DNA from: Gamsiella multidivaricata
Taxonomy: Eukaryota; Mortierellomycota; Mortierellomycetes; Mortierellales; Mortierellaceae
Assembly: GCF_025024155.1 (NCBI RefSeq)
Contig: NW_026251714.1
Location: forward strand, 124,001-188,000
Reading direction: 5' to 3'
Length of the DNA stretch: 64,000 bases
The position numbers were made by a program, and so were the translations under genes. Of this stretch, positions 1 through 14,848 are shown one piece after another (the first letter of the stretch is position 1; each line of letters opens with the position of its first letter). Below the pieces are notes generated by a model. The model did no database searches and was not told the DNA's origin. It saw only the letters and a program-made list of their open reading frames with translations.

Positions 1-123
1 TTCTTTTTTTCTTTTTTTCTTTTTTTCTTACTGTCCTTCATTTCCCACTTCTTGGTCTGACTCACCTCTCGAGGTGATTCACCCCTCTATCAGCTTGCAA
101 CTCTCGACCAACCCCCTTCAGCT
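1..123 (+). promoter_or_regulatory. Upstream/5' UTR DNA of the NDR kinase gene
   Basis: The window opens in T-rich tracts (TTCTTTTTTTC repeats), then pyrimidine-rich DNA leading to the ATG at 124. I see no coding sequence. It is probably the leader or core promoter of the kinase gene; pyrimidine-rich leaders recur upstream of other genes in this window, for example 58700-58970 before the WOPR gene. Confidence 0.4.
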
Positions 124-2867
<2,744 letters not shown>

Positions 2868-3451
2868 AGAGAGAGAAACTACAAACTACGAATTATATAC
2901 ATCTAGCAATACACAACACACGCACGTATGCACGCACGTACACTTTTACTCCCTCTCTCTCTTTTTTTCTCTTTCTCACTGACCGCTGTTTGTGTAACTT
3001 GTATTATTTTTCTTCTGGAGCTGAGCAGCGAAATAAATATTTACGAAAAAAAAAAATTACAAACATAGGGGGTATGTGCGGTCATTCCTTGAGCGGTGTT
3101 GCAATGATTACAGAAGCAATGCTAGGCTAATGCACTTGCCTCATCCGACTCATTCTACATGTCGAACTAGGGCTCTCTATTTAATTTTTTTTTGTGCGAG
3201 ATTTTGTTTTAAAGAGCTCGGAGGATGTTTTTCAAAAGGAAAAGAAATATTATTACACTGAGTCGCGCTCGGGGGTTTATTAGGTAACATTCATGAAAGG
3301 ACTATGATACTGTAACTGGGGAGGTAGGCGGGGGGGGGATGTATTCTTTTTTTTTTTTTTTTTTGGTTTTTCTTATTTTCTTATTTTTTTTTAAAAAAAA
3401 ATGATGGGTATGATGATGTAGGGGGGGAGGGGGGAAAGAGAATTAGCGGAC
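2868..3451. other. Intergenic, between two convergent genes
   Basis: This 584-bp gap separates the 3' ends of the kinase and kelch genes. It holds CA/CT-rich simple sequence, AAATAAA-like polyadenylation candidates near 3031, poly-T at 3348-3364 and poly-A/poly-G runs at 3392-3434. No gene is seen. Confidence 0.5.
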
Positions 3452-5622
3452 TCAGTTTAGATAGTCATCAACGGGGTCATACGACGAGGCCTGCTGGCCA
3501 CGCCTGGAGTTGCTGTTGTTCCTTGGGTACCGAGGGCCGGTCGAACCAGAAGCGTTATTGTTGTTGTTCCTGCCGTTCGCATAGGACTGTTCGTCGTCCT
3601 CGTAGACGCTGTGGAGGTCCCGTTCATTACTATTAGGTTCAAAAGGTGGCGAATGATTGTAAGCACTCTCGTAACCTTCTCTGAGCTGTCGCTGCTGTTC
3701 CTCGACGTAACGTCGTCTCTCTGCCACAGAGCTGACAGTCGAGAGCGTGTTACGGTTCGCGCCAAACAATTCATACTCTGCCACACTTGGAGACACACGA
3801 CCGCTCGTCGAGGGCGGACCTTGGTCGCCATAGTACTGGGACTTGTAATGCGGATGCGGGATATCGTCCTCGGGATCTTGGTCATCGACGACGTAAACAC
3901 TTGGAGGGCGGCGGATCATGAACGCCTTGGCTTGCTTCGACTTGTCCTCTTCCTCATATGCGGGGCTGTCCATGTACTTCTTCTCCATCACAATGGGGCC
4001 GGTCGCGTAATGCTGGGGACGGTTACGGTTGCGGCGACGACGGAGGAGGATGATCAGGACGATGATCAGGAAGAGGAGGATCACACCAGCAGCGCAGACA
4101 CCTGCGATCATCGGGACGTTCAGACCGGTCGAGGACGAGGACGATCCGGAGCCGGGCTTGCCATCGTTGCCTGAGGATATGGAATCAGGTGGAGTAAGAG
4201 GGTTATTACCGACCACTGTTGTTGGAGGCGCGTTGGGCACTGAAAAGGAGAAAAGAACGGTCCAATGAAAAGCTGTTCGCGGGGTTGTTTTGACGTGGCA
4301 TGCAGCCAACCGGGGGCATGGGGTTTTATCTTACCTGAAGGTGGTGGGTGCACCGTGTAGGGGGACTCGGTCGTGTTGACAAGGGCAGGCGCGGGCCGGG
4401 GGTCGATCCATTGGTTGGTCACGGTGTCGAAAAACGAATAGGTGTCGAGGATGGTATTCGCATTTTGACCAGATTGCCCTACGATACGAGTCGATTGAGG
4501 AAGTTTAGGGTAAGTTGGTTGAATGCAGATATTTAAAGATGCTCTTGTGCTGTTATAGAAACTCGACTTACCAAACAAATGCAGAATCTTGCCATCACGC
4601 ATCATGGTTGACGTATGGAAGGCGCGCGACTCAGCTTTGACACTAGTAAGCTGCGTCCATGACCACTCGGGCTTGGCGGTGTCAAGATACCAAAAATCAC
4701 TCTGGGCGACGCTAGTTGTGGTTAAGAACCCGCCATAAACGAAGATTTTCCCGCTAGCATCGACGACAGCGCTGTGTCCATAACGGCTGGCCGGTGATGC
4801 AGTATTCACATTTCTATAATAAAAGATAAATTAGTCACCATGAGCATGCCTCATAAGAACGTGCCATTACCCAGCAGCGCGTATATCTTACTTTGAATCC
4901 CAGGTCGAGGTATTGGTATTGTAAAAAAGTATAGTGGACAAACCGGCTGCTCCTCCGGTGGATTGTTGCCCACCCAAGATCACAACGCCTACACCATCGA
5001 CCAAAGTTGCTGTATGGTATCTGGTTGCCAGACCCACAGGGGCGGCAGACCTCCAGTTCATGCTTGTCAAGGGTCCTGAAGACAGGTTAACTACACTCGT
5101 GGTCGTCGTAACGTTGCTAAAGCCAGTAGCAGTACCAACAGAAGACCCTCCCACTACATATGCGGCGGTATTGCTTTGAGCTGCGGCCATACCGCCCCTG
5201 TTTTGCCCTCCACCTTGCAAACTTGTGAGTCTTGTACTGTTGTACCAGACGACATCGAATTGATCGCAAGTCATATCGCCTTGGGCCCCATCAGTGCCAC
5301 AGTTATAGATGAAGGAACCAGTGGAGAAAGCGATGTGATTTTTCCGGGGGGTGAGTCCGCTGAGGTCGGTTGTAGCGTTCCAGCTGGCGCCGCTGGTTGG
5401 AAAGGATCCGTCTGGGTTGAGGAAGACGGCGTATGCTGTGCTGCTTGGCTTGCCACTTGAGCCAGCTCCACCGTGGATGAAGAGTGTATTGTTGGCTACA
5501 GAAACAGTGTGCCCGCTCAAGCCTTTTGGAGCAGGCAACAATGTTGTCGTTGTATTGGTTGTTGGTGCTTGTGCGAGAGAACCAGCGACTAATGTCGCCA
5601 GTGTGAAAAGAAGGGCTTTCAT
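3452..5622 (-). CDS. Kelch-repeat type I membrane protein
   Basis: Four exons keep frame: 5622-4892, 4813-4572, 4478-4335, 4239-3452 (634 aa). It begins with a signal peptide (MKALLFTLATLVAGSLAQA). The ectodomain (about 20-370) has repeated kelch blades, visible as GHTVSVANNTLFIHGG, YHTATLVDGVGVVILGG and YGHSAVVDASGKIFVYGG, so a beta-propeller is expected. A Gly/Ser/Pro-rich stalk leads to one transmembrane helix (about 416-438) and an RRRRNRNR stop-transfer. The cytoplasmic tail (about 439-634) is disordered, rich in Asn/Ser/Tyr. The topology suggests a cell-surface sensor or adhesion protein. No catalytic residues of galactose oxidase are evident to me, so an enzyme role is not claimed. Substrate unknown. 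Confidence 0.8.
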
Positions 5623-7491
5623 GTGAAGGAGGCTGTGGAGGATATGAAAGAGAATGTGTAGGATGTGGAAGAGAATGTGTGTGGAGGAAGCTGGGATGCC
5701 CAGGGGGAAGAAGGAGGAGGAGTATGTGGGATCGGAAGTATATGTACAGGAAAATGAAGAGAAACTGGTAATAATGAAGCAAGAGAAGGATTGAAAGGGA
5801 AGTCGAGGATGGGGGATGGTAATGATGAAGCAAAAGGGTCGTTGCCAACGAAAGGAAAAAAAAAGTGACGGAGAGAGGCGTAAGACTAGAAAAAAGGGAG
5901 GGAGAAAATAAAAAGACGCGCTAGGTGGGAGGGGTCGAGTTTATATATGCTGAGGTGGGAGAGGATATGGTAGACATGTACGGGAGCCCTCAAATAGCTT
6001 AGCCTCTTGGGTCATCAAACATTCCCGTCGACAGCTCGCCTTCCCGCTCCCCTCTAAGCATGTCTATGCTCAATGTTCAATTCAGTAAATTATTATCTCC
6101 CCTTTCTTTTTCTTTTTTTTAAATAGTGTCTGCACACGATTTGTTTGATTTGTTTGAATAAACAACCGCCCAGGAGAGGCGAGCTGCTGAGCTGGGTTAT
6201 AGAATAACGCGTCTAAGACTGAAACAAGTCCCTGATGCTGAACCTTAAAACGGCTATGTGCCAGCTGCCTGTGCCCCTCGGTTATTTTCCTGAAATTGGG
6301 TTACACAAAGACCGGATTCAGAGACAGGACTGACGGGTCCGAGTGCAAACACCAGACAGGGGTAAGCAAACTGTCCCAGGGGTAAAATGAGATCGTAACA
6401 GGATATGTATGCACGCAGCCTGGATACGGTTTTCTATTTTCTATTTTCCACCCGTCCTCCATCCCCATCCTCCCATTCCCCATCCTATCAATGGTGTGAT
6501 GAGGGAGAGACAGAGGGGAAAAAATGTAGAACAAAAAAGAAGGAAAAAATGGCGGATAGACTAGTTTAGCATGAAGAAGCTAAGAGAAAAGACGAATAGG
6601 AAAGACCGCCCACACACTAGCTAGAGCAAAGTATCGGGGCATTCAGTCGTCCACCCCCCCAAGACTCAACAACCAATGCTGGTCTATGGTTTACTGTGCC
6701 TCAGCAAAAAGTATATAGGCTACCGAAGGTTTGAGCCAAAAAGGATTTTGTAAGCAGCTTAGCGCGCTTGTGAAAGATTCGCTCGCTCGAGCTGCTCTTG
6801 AAATAAATTTGATTGGTTGCCCCTGCCTGGTTTGGAATCTGGTCACTGCATGCCAGTCCAATTTCCCTTTGCCCCTGCGTGTCTTCCAGTTCTCCCATGT
6901 TGGCGTGATGGAACATGCTACTTTGTATTTCTGCAGCCTTCATCGTCCGTCGCACAATCAGCAGGGTATCTTTCCAATGGGTTTGGTTTCAGTCATCAAC
7001 ACTGGACCTGAACGCCAGGAGGGGGAGGGGTCCCAGCTCAACCCTGTTCCGGCCTCGTTGTTTTAATTCACAAAACCGTGGATCCATTCGTCTTTTCCAA
7101 GTTCCCGCGCATTTTTTTTTTCCTCTGAACAATCTTGACACTTCTTGATCTACGGTAGACTTAGTCTACTAACCACATTATAGAATTTCCGATTTACCAC
7201 CGAGGAGTATCTGTGAATATCGATTTCCCACCAATTTTTTTTCTTTTGAGCAACCTCGAGTCGGTTGCCGGATCTCAGTCTAGATCATTTACGTAAACAA
7301 TAGAAATGCGCGCACAAGGAAAATATATACAGCCCTTTTATGTCTTCTGAGCCGTTGGCAAAGTGAAGGAGCTCCATGGATGACTACAAATCACTGGAAT
7401 GCATTCTCCTCGCAGATTCGATCGGTATATGTGAGGTTGGATATATTGGATACGTATTTTTTTTTTATTATTCGCTGACTCGATCCCTATT
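5623..7491. other. Intergenic, 1.87 kb, no gene recognised
   Basis: The first about 330 bp are purine-rich on the + strand (pyrimidine-rich on the transcribed strand) and are the probable kelch-gene promoter/leader. The rest is unremarkable AT-rich sequence with poly-T runs. A short inverted repeat (arms GTAGAC/GTCTAC) lies at about 7153-7167. Reading frames here are short and show no recognisable domain. Confidence 0.4.
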
Positions 7492-9357
7492 CTAACGACG
7501 CTTGACCACTTGAATCTATGAAAGAAAAATAGAAAATAAAAAAAAATAGTAGGAAAACAAAAAGGACTAAAGTGTCAACAAACATGGTCGATCGCATGGG
7601 GTTGGATGGTTCCACAGAAAAAAAAAAAAGAATAATAATCGCTCGTATTCTATCATCTATGCAACTTACCACATCCTCATTCTCGACCAAATGGGACAGA
7701 CCCACACGCTGAGGATTGTGCTTAGCAGATCGACCCCACACAAGCGCATACTTGAATTCTGCCACCAGCGACCTGTGAATGGCGTGGCACTATATAAAGG
7801 GACGGACGACCAAAAAAAAAAAAAAAAAAAAAAATCAGAGAACCATTGCCTTTGAGTAGTTTCACCATTCAGACACTAGAAAATATAGCCCTTTTACCAG
7901 ATACGTACCACATGTTCAATTGTCGATCCTGCACGGATAATGAGTCCTCCTTCAAAGTCTGGGTACTCGCCTCTCTTCTTGGTATATACGCGTAATAGGG
8001 CAAGGTTCTTCCAGATCGTCTCAACCAGATAATCCATGTTGAGGTCCAGCTCGCAGCTCATAACGACTGTGTACGGCGTGCGCGCCAGCTCGTCCACCTG
8101 CTCAATCGTAACTGAATCAACTTTGTTGTAACACTACAACAACACCAAAGATGTTTTCCTGTTAGTAACGCTGATACGGTTACCCTCCTCAACATCCTGC
8201 TTTGTAATGTAATTGGAGTGTCTGGGTGCACTTACGTAGATGGCTCTGATATATTTGCGGTTGCCGAGGACGACATCGATGAACTGGTCGACACTGATGT
8301 CCTCGCGGATGAGCACCTCCGCATTGAAGATCCTGTAGTCGTGAAGAATATGCTGCACCATCTTGTCCGTCAGAGCTGTGAGTTTGCAAGTCGCGTTAAA
8401 GCTGATGCCACCTCCCGTCTTGATCTTGAAATAGACATTAGGCCTCCGTGTGTTCAAACGGATCCCGACTGCCTCCAATTCCGTCTCAAGCAACTCTCTT
8501 TGCGCTGCAGATTTGGTGGCATCCAACATGATCATGACCAGATCTGCGGTTCTGGCGACCGCAATAACCTGACGACCACGACCCTTGCCTGCCGAGGCTC
8601 CCTCGATAATTCCTGGCAGATCCAGCAGTTGAATGTTTGCGCCGTTATATTCGATCTTTCCGGGAATACATGTCAACGTCGTGAACTCGTATGCGCCAGC
8701 TTCCGAATGTGTGTTTGTTAGTTTGTTCAGAAGCGTGGATTTGCCCACAGAAGGAAAGCCGATCAGAGCTACACGGGCATCGCCTGATTTCATGACATCG
8801 AATCCTTCTCCCTGCAAAAAGAAAAAAAAAAAAAGGCCGTCGAGGTCATGGATAGTACGAATGGTCGTGTGTTAGTCATTGTACGGTTGGATTGGATATT
8901 TTCGATGCAAATAAGCCATGCTGAGAAGTGTTGAAGGGTATCGGGCATACCTTGGCGGCAGTCTTGCCAGGATCCAGGAGCTGGACACGGTACTTGGCCA
9001 ACTTGGCCTTCAACAGACCCAAGTGGTACTCCGTGGCTAAGTAAAAGAGGCGAAATATCGAGACAATAATACCATGGTTCTGTCAGAGCCATATTCGCCT
9101 CAATTTGCTTTGTCTGCCTTTGACTCTCTGATTCCTAATCAGCTCTTTTTTATTTTTTTTATTTTTTTTTTTACCCTTGTTCTTCTGCGTCTTCGAGATC
9201 TCCCTCTCGATATCTGCGATCTTTTCCAGAATACCCTATTCATGCAATCGAAAAAAAGCATCCGCGTTACTCAGTATGCAGACTTTGTCGAACTGTTTCC
9301 TTGCTACGCGTCTCATCGTCAGGGTTGTCGCTTCATGTCGGTGTCTGTCATTACCAT
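7492..9357 (-). CDS. RBG2: DRG2-type developmentally regulated GTPase
   Basis: Seven coding exons keep frame: 9357-9355, 9235-9175, 9036-8951, 8811-8236, 8133-7909, 7789-7670, 7515-7492 (364 aa, the length of human DRG2). The first coding exon is only the ATG, followed at once by a GTAATG donor. The N-terminal helix-turn-helix region [20 protein letters not shown] is typical. The G domain has G1 [10 protein letters not shown]3 DLPGIIEG, and the DRG hallmark [21 protein letters not shown] (G4) is restored across the intron at 8235-8134. A TGS domain follows with [23 protein letters not shown]2/Rbg2 binds the RWD protein Gir2/DFRP2 and acts on translating ribosomes. CLTCIPG and the ISFN strand favour DRG2 over DRG1/Rbg1. 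Confidence 0.95.
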
Positions 9358-9699
9358 TGTGAAATAGCTTGAGGTGGTCGGTCAGAGTGATTGATTCCTT
9401 TGGAGCAACTGTATTTTTTTATTGGCCTCTGGTGAAGGTTGTTAAGGGGTGTGCAGACTACCTTTCCTCCCATGCTCCAAATGCGCCCAACTTTTAGAAC
9501 ACCAACATTCGACACAAAATTGTATGCGAGAAAAGTATGCAGTAAAAAAGACAACATGGCCCAAGGACTTAAAAAAAAAAGTGCTATGTAGAAAAAAAAA
9601 ACTGCTTTATCAATTCACGAAATGCAACTAAAAGGACGCAAGGTAACACATTATGGGGTAGGGAAGCTTGTTGCCAATCTTTTGCAATCGACATCCGCT
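9358..9699. other. Intergenic between DRG2 start and EB1 stop
   Basis: A 342-bp gap between two genes read in the same direction. It should contain the EB1 terminator and the DRG2 promoter/5' UTR. It is A-rich with poly-A runs near 9570-9600. No gene is seen. Confidence 0.4.
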
Positions 9700-11280
9700 T
9701 TAGAACGTCTCGTCAGGGTATTCTTCTGCCCCAGCAGCCTGCTCCTCAGCCGGGATCTCGAATCCCTCCTAAAAGGTGATAAACAAAGCAAAAGGACCAA
9801 CTGTCAGATACTGTTCAATTGAACAACCGGATCAAACTAAAATTACTCTCAGGTGCTGCTTACCTCTGTACTGTAGAGAACAGCCTGGATGTCCTTCAAC
9901 AGAGGGCTATCACCAGAGTCGGGGGCCCGATCCAGCTCTTGCTGCATCAAGACCTCGATATCCCTGAGCTTTCCAAAATAAAAATCACGCTCTTTCTCCA
10001 GGGCAGCAACCGTGTTGCGCTCCTCTTGAAGTTCCTTTTGCAAGTTCAAAATAACAGTGTGGTCGGGACTTGGTCCACGGTGAGATCTGTTGGCGATAGC
10101 AGAAAGGTGGCCGTCGCGTCCAGACATCGAGCGGTTGGCGGCTAAGAGAAACGAAGGTGCGTACATGTAAGATTACGGGAATTCAGGGATTCACTTAAGA
10201 TTCTTCCTAGTACTCCAAGCGAATAGCGTTCAAAATCATAGGAAAAGTGAACAGAAGTGGTGAGGAGTCGATAATGGAAATAGAAAAGCTGCCTTACCTC
10301 CGTTGTTCATGGGTCTCCTGGCAGGGGCGGTGGTGGATCTGTTGGCGGCAGACAGGGGCTCGTTACCGGCACCACGGCGTGCTACTGCATCATAAGGTTC
10401 GCCAGGGAAGTTGCGATCCCAGTATCTCTTGAGCCATTGCAAGAACTCGAGATTGTCCTGCATCTTGCACTTCATGAGGCGATCAGTTGGAATAGCCTAG
10501 TTATAGATTTGTTGCGCAAAGAAATATTTAGAATCAGCTAGAAGCAGAGCAAAGAGATGGCGATTGAGCCCTGTCTCAAGACAATGATAGATTGAATTCT
10601 CTCCGTGCTTCGACGCCCAATGGTGCCATCATACCTTGTCGACCTTCTTGTTGGCAAAGCAAGTCTGGAGGACTTTGTAGTTACCGAGGTATTCGTATTC
10701 ATGCTTGGTCGCAAACTTGACACGCGACATAGGAAGGTCGCCTGCACGTGAAAACAAACAAGGATTGAAGATGGTGAGAGGCATGCACGCCGCACAGCGG
10801 GAGAAAAAACACAGCCGCTATGACATCCTTTTCAACGTCGGGAAAGTCCTGGCCATCATACCGTAGATAGAATCCATAATTTGGACATATGCGGCACCTA
10901 TCACAGTGGACATAGCAAAGAAATAAGGGGTGTCAGTTCTGTCGACTTGGGTATTTTCAAGATGAGGAACCATGGATGTAACATCGGTTCTGTTGGAGTT
11001 CTCCTGAAACATCCATAGACGCGATGCTGCTCCCACGGGAGCGCGCCTCGAGTTGTCCAAGTTGAGGCTGATTCATCTTCCTGAAGTTGATGACAGGGAT
11101 CCTGGGTTCCGGTTGTCTCATGACTCTTGCGCAAGCTGTGAGGAGATGAATGAACAAAGTGTTTTTTTGTTGAGCAAGTGAGAGTGTGGGTGTACCTGTT
11201 CCGAGTTGTTCAACCTTGGTGTAGTTGAGGCCCAATAGCTCGTTGACCCAGGCGATGAGTTCTCCTCTGCTTTCAGACAT
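9700..11280 (-). CDS. BIM1: EB1/Bim1-family microtubule plus-end tracking protein
   Basis: Six exons keep frame: 11280-11196, 10897-10862, 10741-10635, 10496-10298, 10141-9864, 9768-9700 (257 aa; EB1 proteins are about 260-340). The N-terminal calponin-homology domain (about 1-130) starts MSESRGELIAWVNELLGLNY and includes AAYVQIMDSIYG and VKFATKHEYEYLGNYKVLQ, which bind the tubulin lattice at growing ends. A basic Ser/Arg linker follows. The EB-homology coiled coil (about 170-225) includes ERDFYFGKLRDIEVLMQ, the dimer and SxIP-binding signature. The extreme C-terminus YPDETF ends in an acidic-aromatic motif comparable to the EEY/F that recruits CAP-Gly proteins. Intron 1 (11195-10898, 298 nt) is the longest in the gene. 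Confidence 0.93.
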
Positions 11281-13581
11281 GATGGTTGCTTTGTAGGATC
11301 GGGTGTTTAGTTGATGAAGGGAGGTTACAGAGAAGAAGAAAAAAACAGGATGAGGTTCAGGTTCACAAAGGAAAAAATAGCAACGGCTACTTCAACTTTG
11401 AGTGTGTGCTCTCCTGCATCTCCGGCGACACACCAAAATGCAATTAACAGTAAACTGGGTGCGTCCGTCATATGGGCGCACAGGTGTGTGCTATACGCTT
11501 TTGAGTGTGTACCTTATCAAGTATCTAGGTATCTGACTATTGTATGAAAGATAACTGCCGTACACATACAGATGGTGCAGGACCACGTTTCGCACTCATA
11601 TTCGCCTATTATTTCGCGCTCATAGTTCATTAGCACTCCTAGTTGTATCTCTCAACAAGATGATCAGGGAGTGTATATACATCCGGATGCGAATCACCCG
11701 GAATCAGATAAAATCCTGTGTGCATCCAGCTACATCTCTTCCCTACTTTACTCGCAGTACCCTAAACAATCATGGCTGCTGGAAGTAAGTAACGGTTCTT
11801 GCAATGTACGCACCAATATTATTAAAGCAGATCACTACAGTAACAGAGTAAAGGATAACTTCAAGGAGAGAACGAAATGCGTCAACAGATTGTACTGTCA
11901 TTCGCGTAGCTCTCATTTGAAACGACACCAAAAACGGATACCAGAAAACAAGGGCAATAGCATGCGAAGACGGCAAAGCATAGCGAATTCGAATCTACCA
12001 CTAACAGGTCTCAAAAAGAGCGTTAACGGGAGGCTCAATCATGTTTAAATACGTACCTGGAAGAGAATCGCCCTTAGGACTACTGCTATCGTACTTTTGG
12101 AACAACGGCAAGACATATCTTCGTTAAAAAGGGGTGTTTGTAATGGATTGTCTAGACAAGCACCAAGATATTGCGCCCATCGATCCGACATGCTGTTTCA
12201 TTTCTAAACAGAGAGTTTCAACCCCTCTTGTTTGCTGCCTCATGGGATGTGAGGTATCTAGGGTATCTTGAAACGTTATGGCCATCGTTTACATCATTGA
12301 ACGTAGTCGATCGCCACAACGAACGATCATACAACTCGGTTTTCAAGAAAGGGTAATCTTGGATCGTTATACTTCGAACGAGATATTAATCGGTTCAGAA
12401 AAGCTTCTGCGAGAACATAGGGGACCTTTACTGACATTACAATCGACCTTTTGTTAAGGCAGCGATCTTGAAGAATAGAGGCGGGGAGACGTTATAAGGC
12501 TGTCCACCTTTGAAAAAAAAAAAGTATAACGCAAACCCTAAATTTAACCATGTCCGTACTCGATATTCAGGCACGGACCACTCCAAAGATGAGTACATGA
12601 AGGGCTGTGCTGCTGCAATCAAATAAACAAGGGATGCATTCCAAGCCCACACCATGACTAGAAGGATTAAGCGGGTTGGAACGCATTATAGGCTATATGC
12701 CCTTTTGACGGAGCTTTCCTGATATAATCGACACCAACATCGATATACAAGATCTGTTTATTCTAGTCCTCTAACAGATATTCGCGCTAAAGAATCAACG
12801 GGATGTCACTCATGCGTGACATATCAATATTCAAGGAGGACAAGCCCGCTGGATCCCATTGATGGATGAGTGGCATCATAAGGATGGGTTGCAAGGCGCT
12901 GTATATATTTTGATTAGGAATAGCAGAGCTCTAGAAAATGGTGGTTATTGGCATTCAAAGGTGAAGGCCAGGATGGTGCAGTACGTTGCACTTGCATGAA
13001 TATAGGCAAGATGTATTTTCACACGGATTCAAGGAGTGTTGTATGCTTCTTTAACCATTTCACTATTTTGAGACAACAAGTCTGCAAGCCTGTATACAAG
13101 ATCAGCGAATACAACACTATAGAGATGAGTTACAGGCATCACACCTTGGACAATAAGGTCGGTGTTCAGTTCCATAGATCAACGATACGAGGACCATACC
13201 GCAGCTCAGGAACGTAGCCGAACTGTCCTTGACTGGATCATGGCGCTCAGGCGGCCGGCGTCTTTAGGCCGAGTCGCTGATAAGAAGATGGAATTAGAGG
13301 CCCAAGAAGTACAGTTTGACATAACGACGATAAGCCTTGGCTTTCTAACAAAGTCATTTTGCAGTATCCTAAAGCTCTTCCAGTTGCTCATCATAGAAGT
13401 CCTCTTTGCACGATTGTTGTTCAATCATAGAAAATATAACGCGAATTTATTTATTTACAAGAGTGCACATGCATGCATGCATTGGATCATTGGATTGTTA
13501 TCAGTTGGATGAAGCGAAAAGGAGCAGGAAGGAAAGAACAGATAAAAGAGAGCTGGGTGAAGAAAAACAGAGGCCGGCTAC
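11281..13581. other. Intergenic, 2.3 kb, no gene recognised
   Basis: Reading frames here are 60-125 codons, overlap on both strands and resemble no family I know. The first about 300 bp are probably the EB1 promoter. The rest could be decayed mobile DNA, but I find no terminal repeats or conserved protein motif to show it. Confidence 0.35.
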
Positions 13582-14351
13582 TTATTGGGACTTTACATCT
13601 GCTCCTGCTGCGACAGCGTCCCCCTTGGCGGCTTTCTTGGTGCTAGTCTTCTTGGCCTTGGGTTCCTTTGCAGCGGTAGCCTTCTTTGGGGCAACCTTCT
13701 GATGATTTTAAGAGCAAAAAAAAAAAAAAAAAAAAAAAAAAGTCGTGTGAATATCGCGTCCTGGTCACATGGAACATGCACAAGGGAGCCATAGATAGGG
13801 TCCGGTAACCCACTCTCGATCTCAATGATAATCGATATCGTTACCTTGGTGCTATCCTTCTTGACGGTGGCCTTCTTAGTGGCAGTGGCGGTCTTTTTGG
13901 TCGCAGCAGCGTCCTTCTTGGGAACAGTAAGCTTCTTTTCCTTCTTTTCCTTCTTCTCCTTCTTCTCCTTGACCTCTTTCTTTTCCTTGAGCACTTTCTT
14001 TTCCTTGGACTCCTTTTTTTCCTTGACGTCCTTCTTCTTGGGTTCCTTCTTTGCCAGCTTGACAGGACCAGATTTGCCCTTGGGTTGCGTAAAGTCACCG
14101 CTCTCGACACCGCGCTTGATAGCGGCGTTGAGGTGGACATCGGAACCGTCACCGACCTTGTAATTTCCATGGATGTACTTTTTCAAAGCTTGGCGGGACG
14201 AGCCATTACGCTCCTTGAGATGGAGAAGCGCGGCGATGATCATCTCCTATATGGATCCATTTTATCATAACGAAGTTTAGCAGCCATTGCTGGAAGAGGC
14301 GGATCCGAGTCGGGTAGTGCGCATGAATAGAGTGGGGGTGATCATGGGGGG

Positions 14352-14384
<33 letters not shown>

Positions 14385-14792
14385 GCCTACGTCTCTGGTC
14401 AGAATTTTCTCGAATATTGATGAGGGGGGCGAGAAGGCGACTTTTCACATTCCCACACGAAATGTGGCAAAACTGGGGCTCGTGTTGAAGAGCATCCTGA
14501 GGCGCTTATGATTTCGATCCTTTGCATCATCTGGCGGCTGAAGACGATTACAACGGATTTCGACATCGCGACCCTTCGCTGAAAATACATCGCACAAACA
14601 AAAGTGGTCCGTGAGATTATGGGAGTATTTTACCTTGTAAGGAGGGTGCTCAGCATCCTTCTTGTGAGCGGGGGTCTTTGTCTGGGCAGTGGCCGATTTG
14701 GATTTAGCTTTAGGGGTCGCCTTGGTCGTTGCCTTGGTGGAATCGACCGAGGCAGCAGGGGCGGTGGTGTCGCGTGTCTTTGCAGCAGCCAT
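13582..14792 (-). CDS. HHO1: Linker histone H1
   Basis: Three exons keep frame: 14792-14634, 14246-13845, 13698-13582 (225 aa). A Lys/Ala/Thr-rich N-terminal tail leads into one winged-helix globular domain (about 46-118): [35 protein letters not shown], and the [19 protein letters not shown] wing, which contacts the nucleosome dyad. The C-terminal tail (about 119-225) is unusual in its first half: repeated KEKK/KEKKEK blocks alternating Lys with Glu, then conventional TKKATATKKA repeats. Only one globular domain is present, unlike S. cerevisiae Hho1, which has two. Introns 1 and 2 have long poly-T tracts near their 3' or internal regions (14351-14380; 13716-13741 as poly-A on +). The start codon abuts an 8-bp tandem repeat. 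Confidence 0.92.
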
Positions 14793-14848
14793 GTTGTGTG
14801 GTTGTCTGGTTGTCTGGTTGTCTGGTTGTCTGGTTGTCTGACTGTCTG
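14793..14848. repeat. 8-bp tandem repeat touching the H1 start codon
   Basis: Seven 8-bp units of GTTGTCTG form (five perfect at 14801-14840, degenerate first and last) directly precede the H1 ATG, so on the H1 transcript they would be CAGACAAC repeats in the 5' UTR or proximal promoter. The location is notable; function is unknown. Confidence 0.8.

Noticed and set aside
3611..4268. Plus-strand reading frames over 180 codons opposite the kelch gene
   Set aside because: They are antisense shadows of the last exon of the kelch gene, with no start context or family match.
11671..13512. Decayed transposon or small proteins in the EB1-H1 gap
   Set aside because: No conserved transposase or reverse-transcriptase motif, terminal repeats or duplications found by eye.
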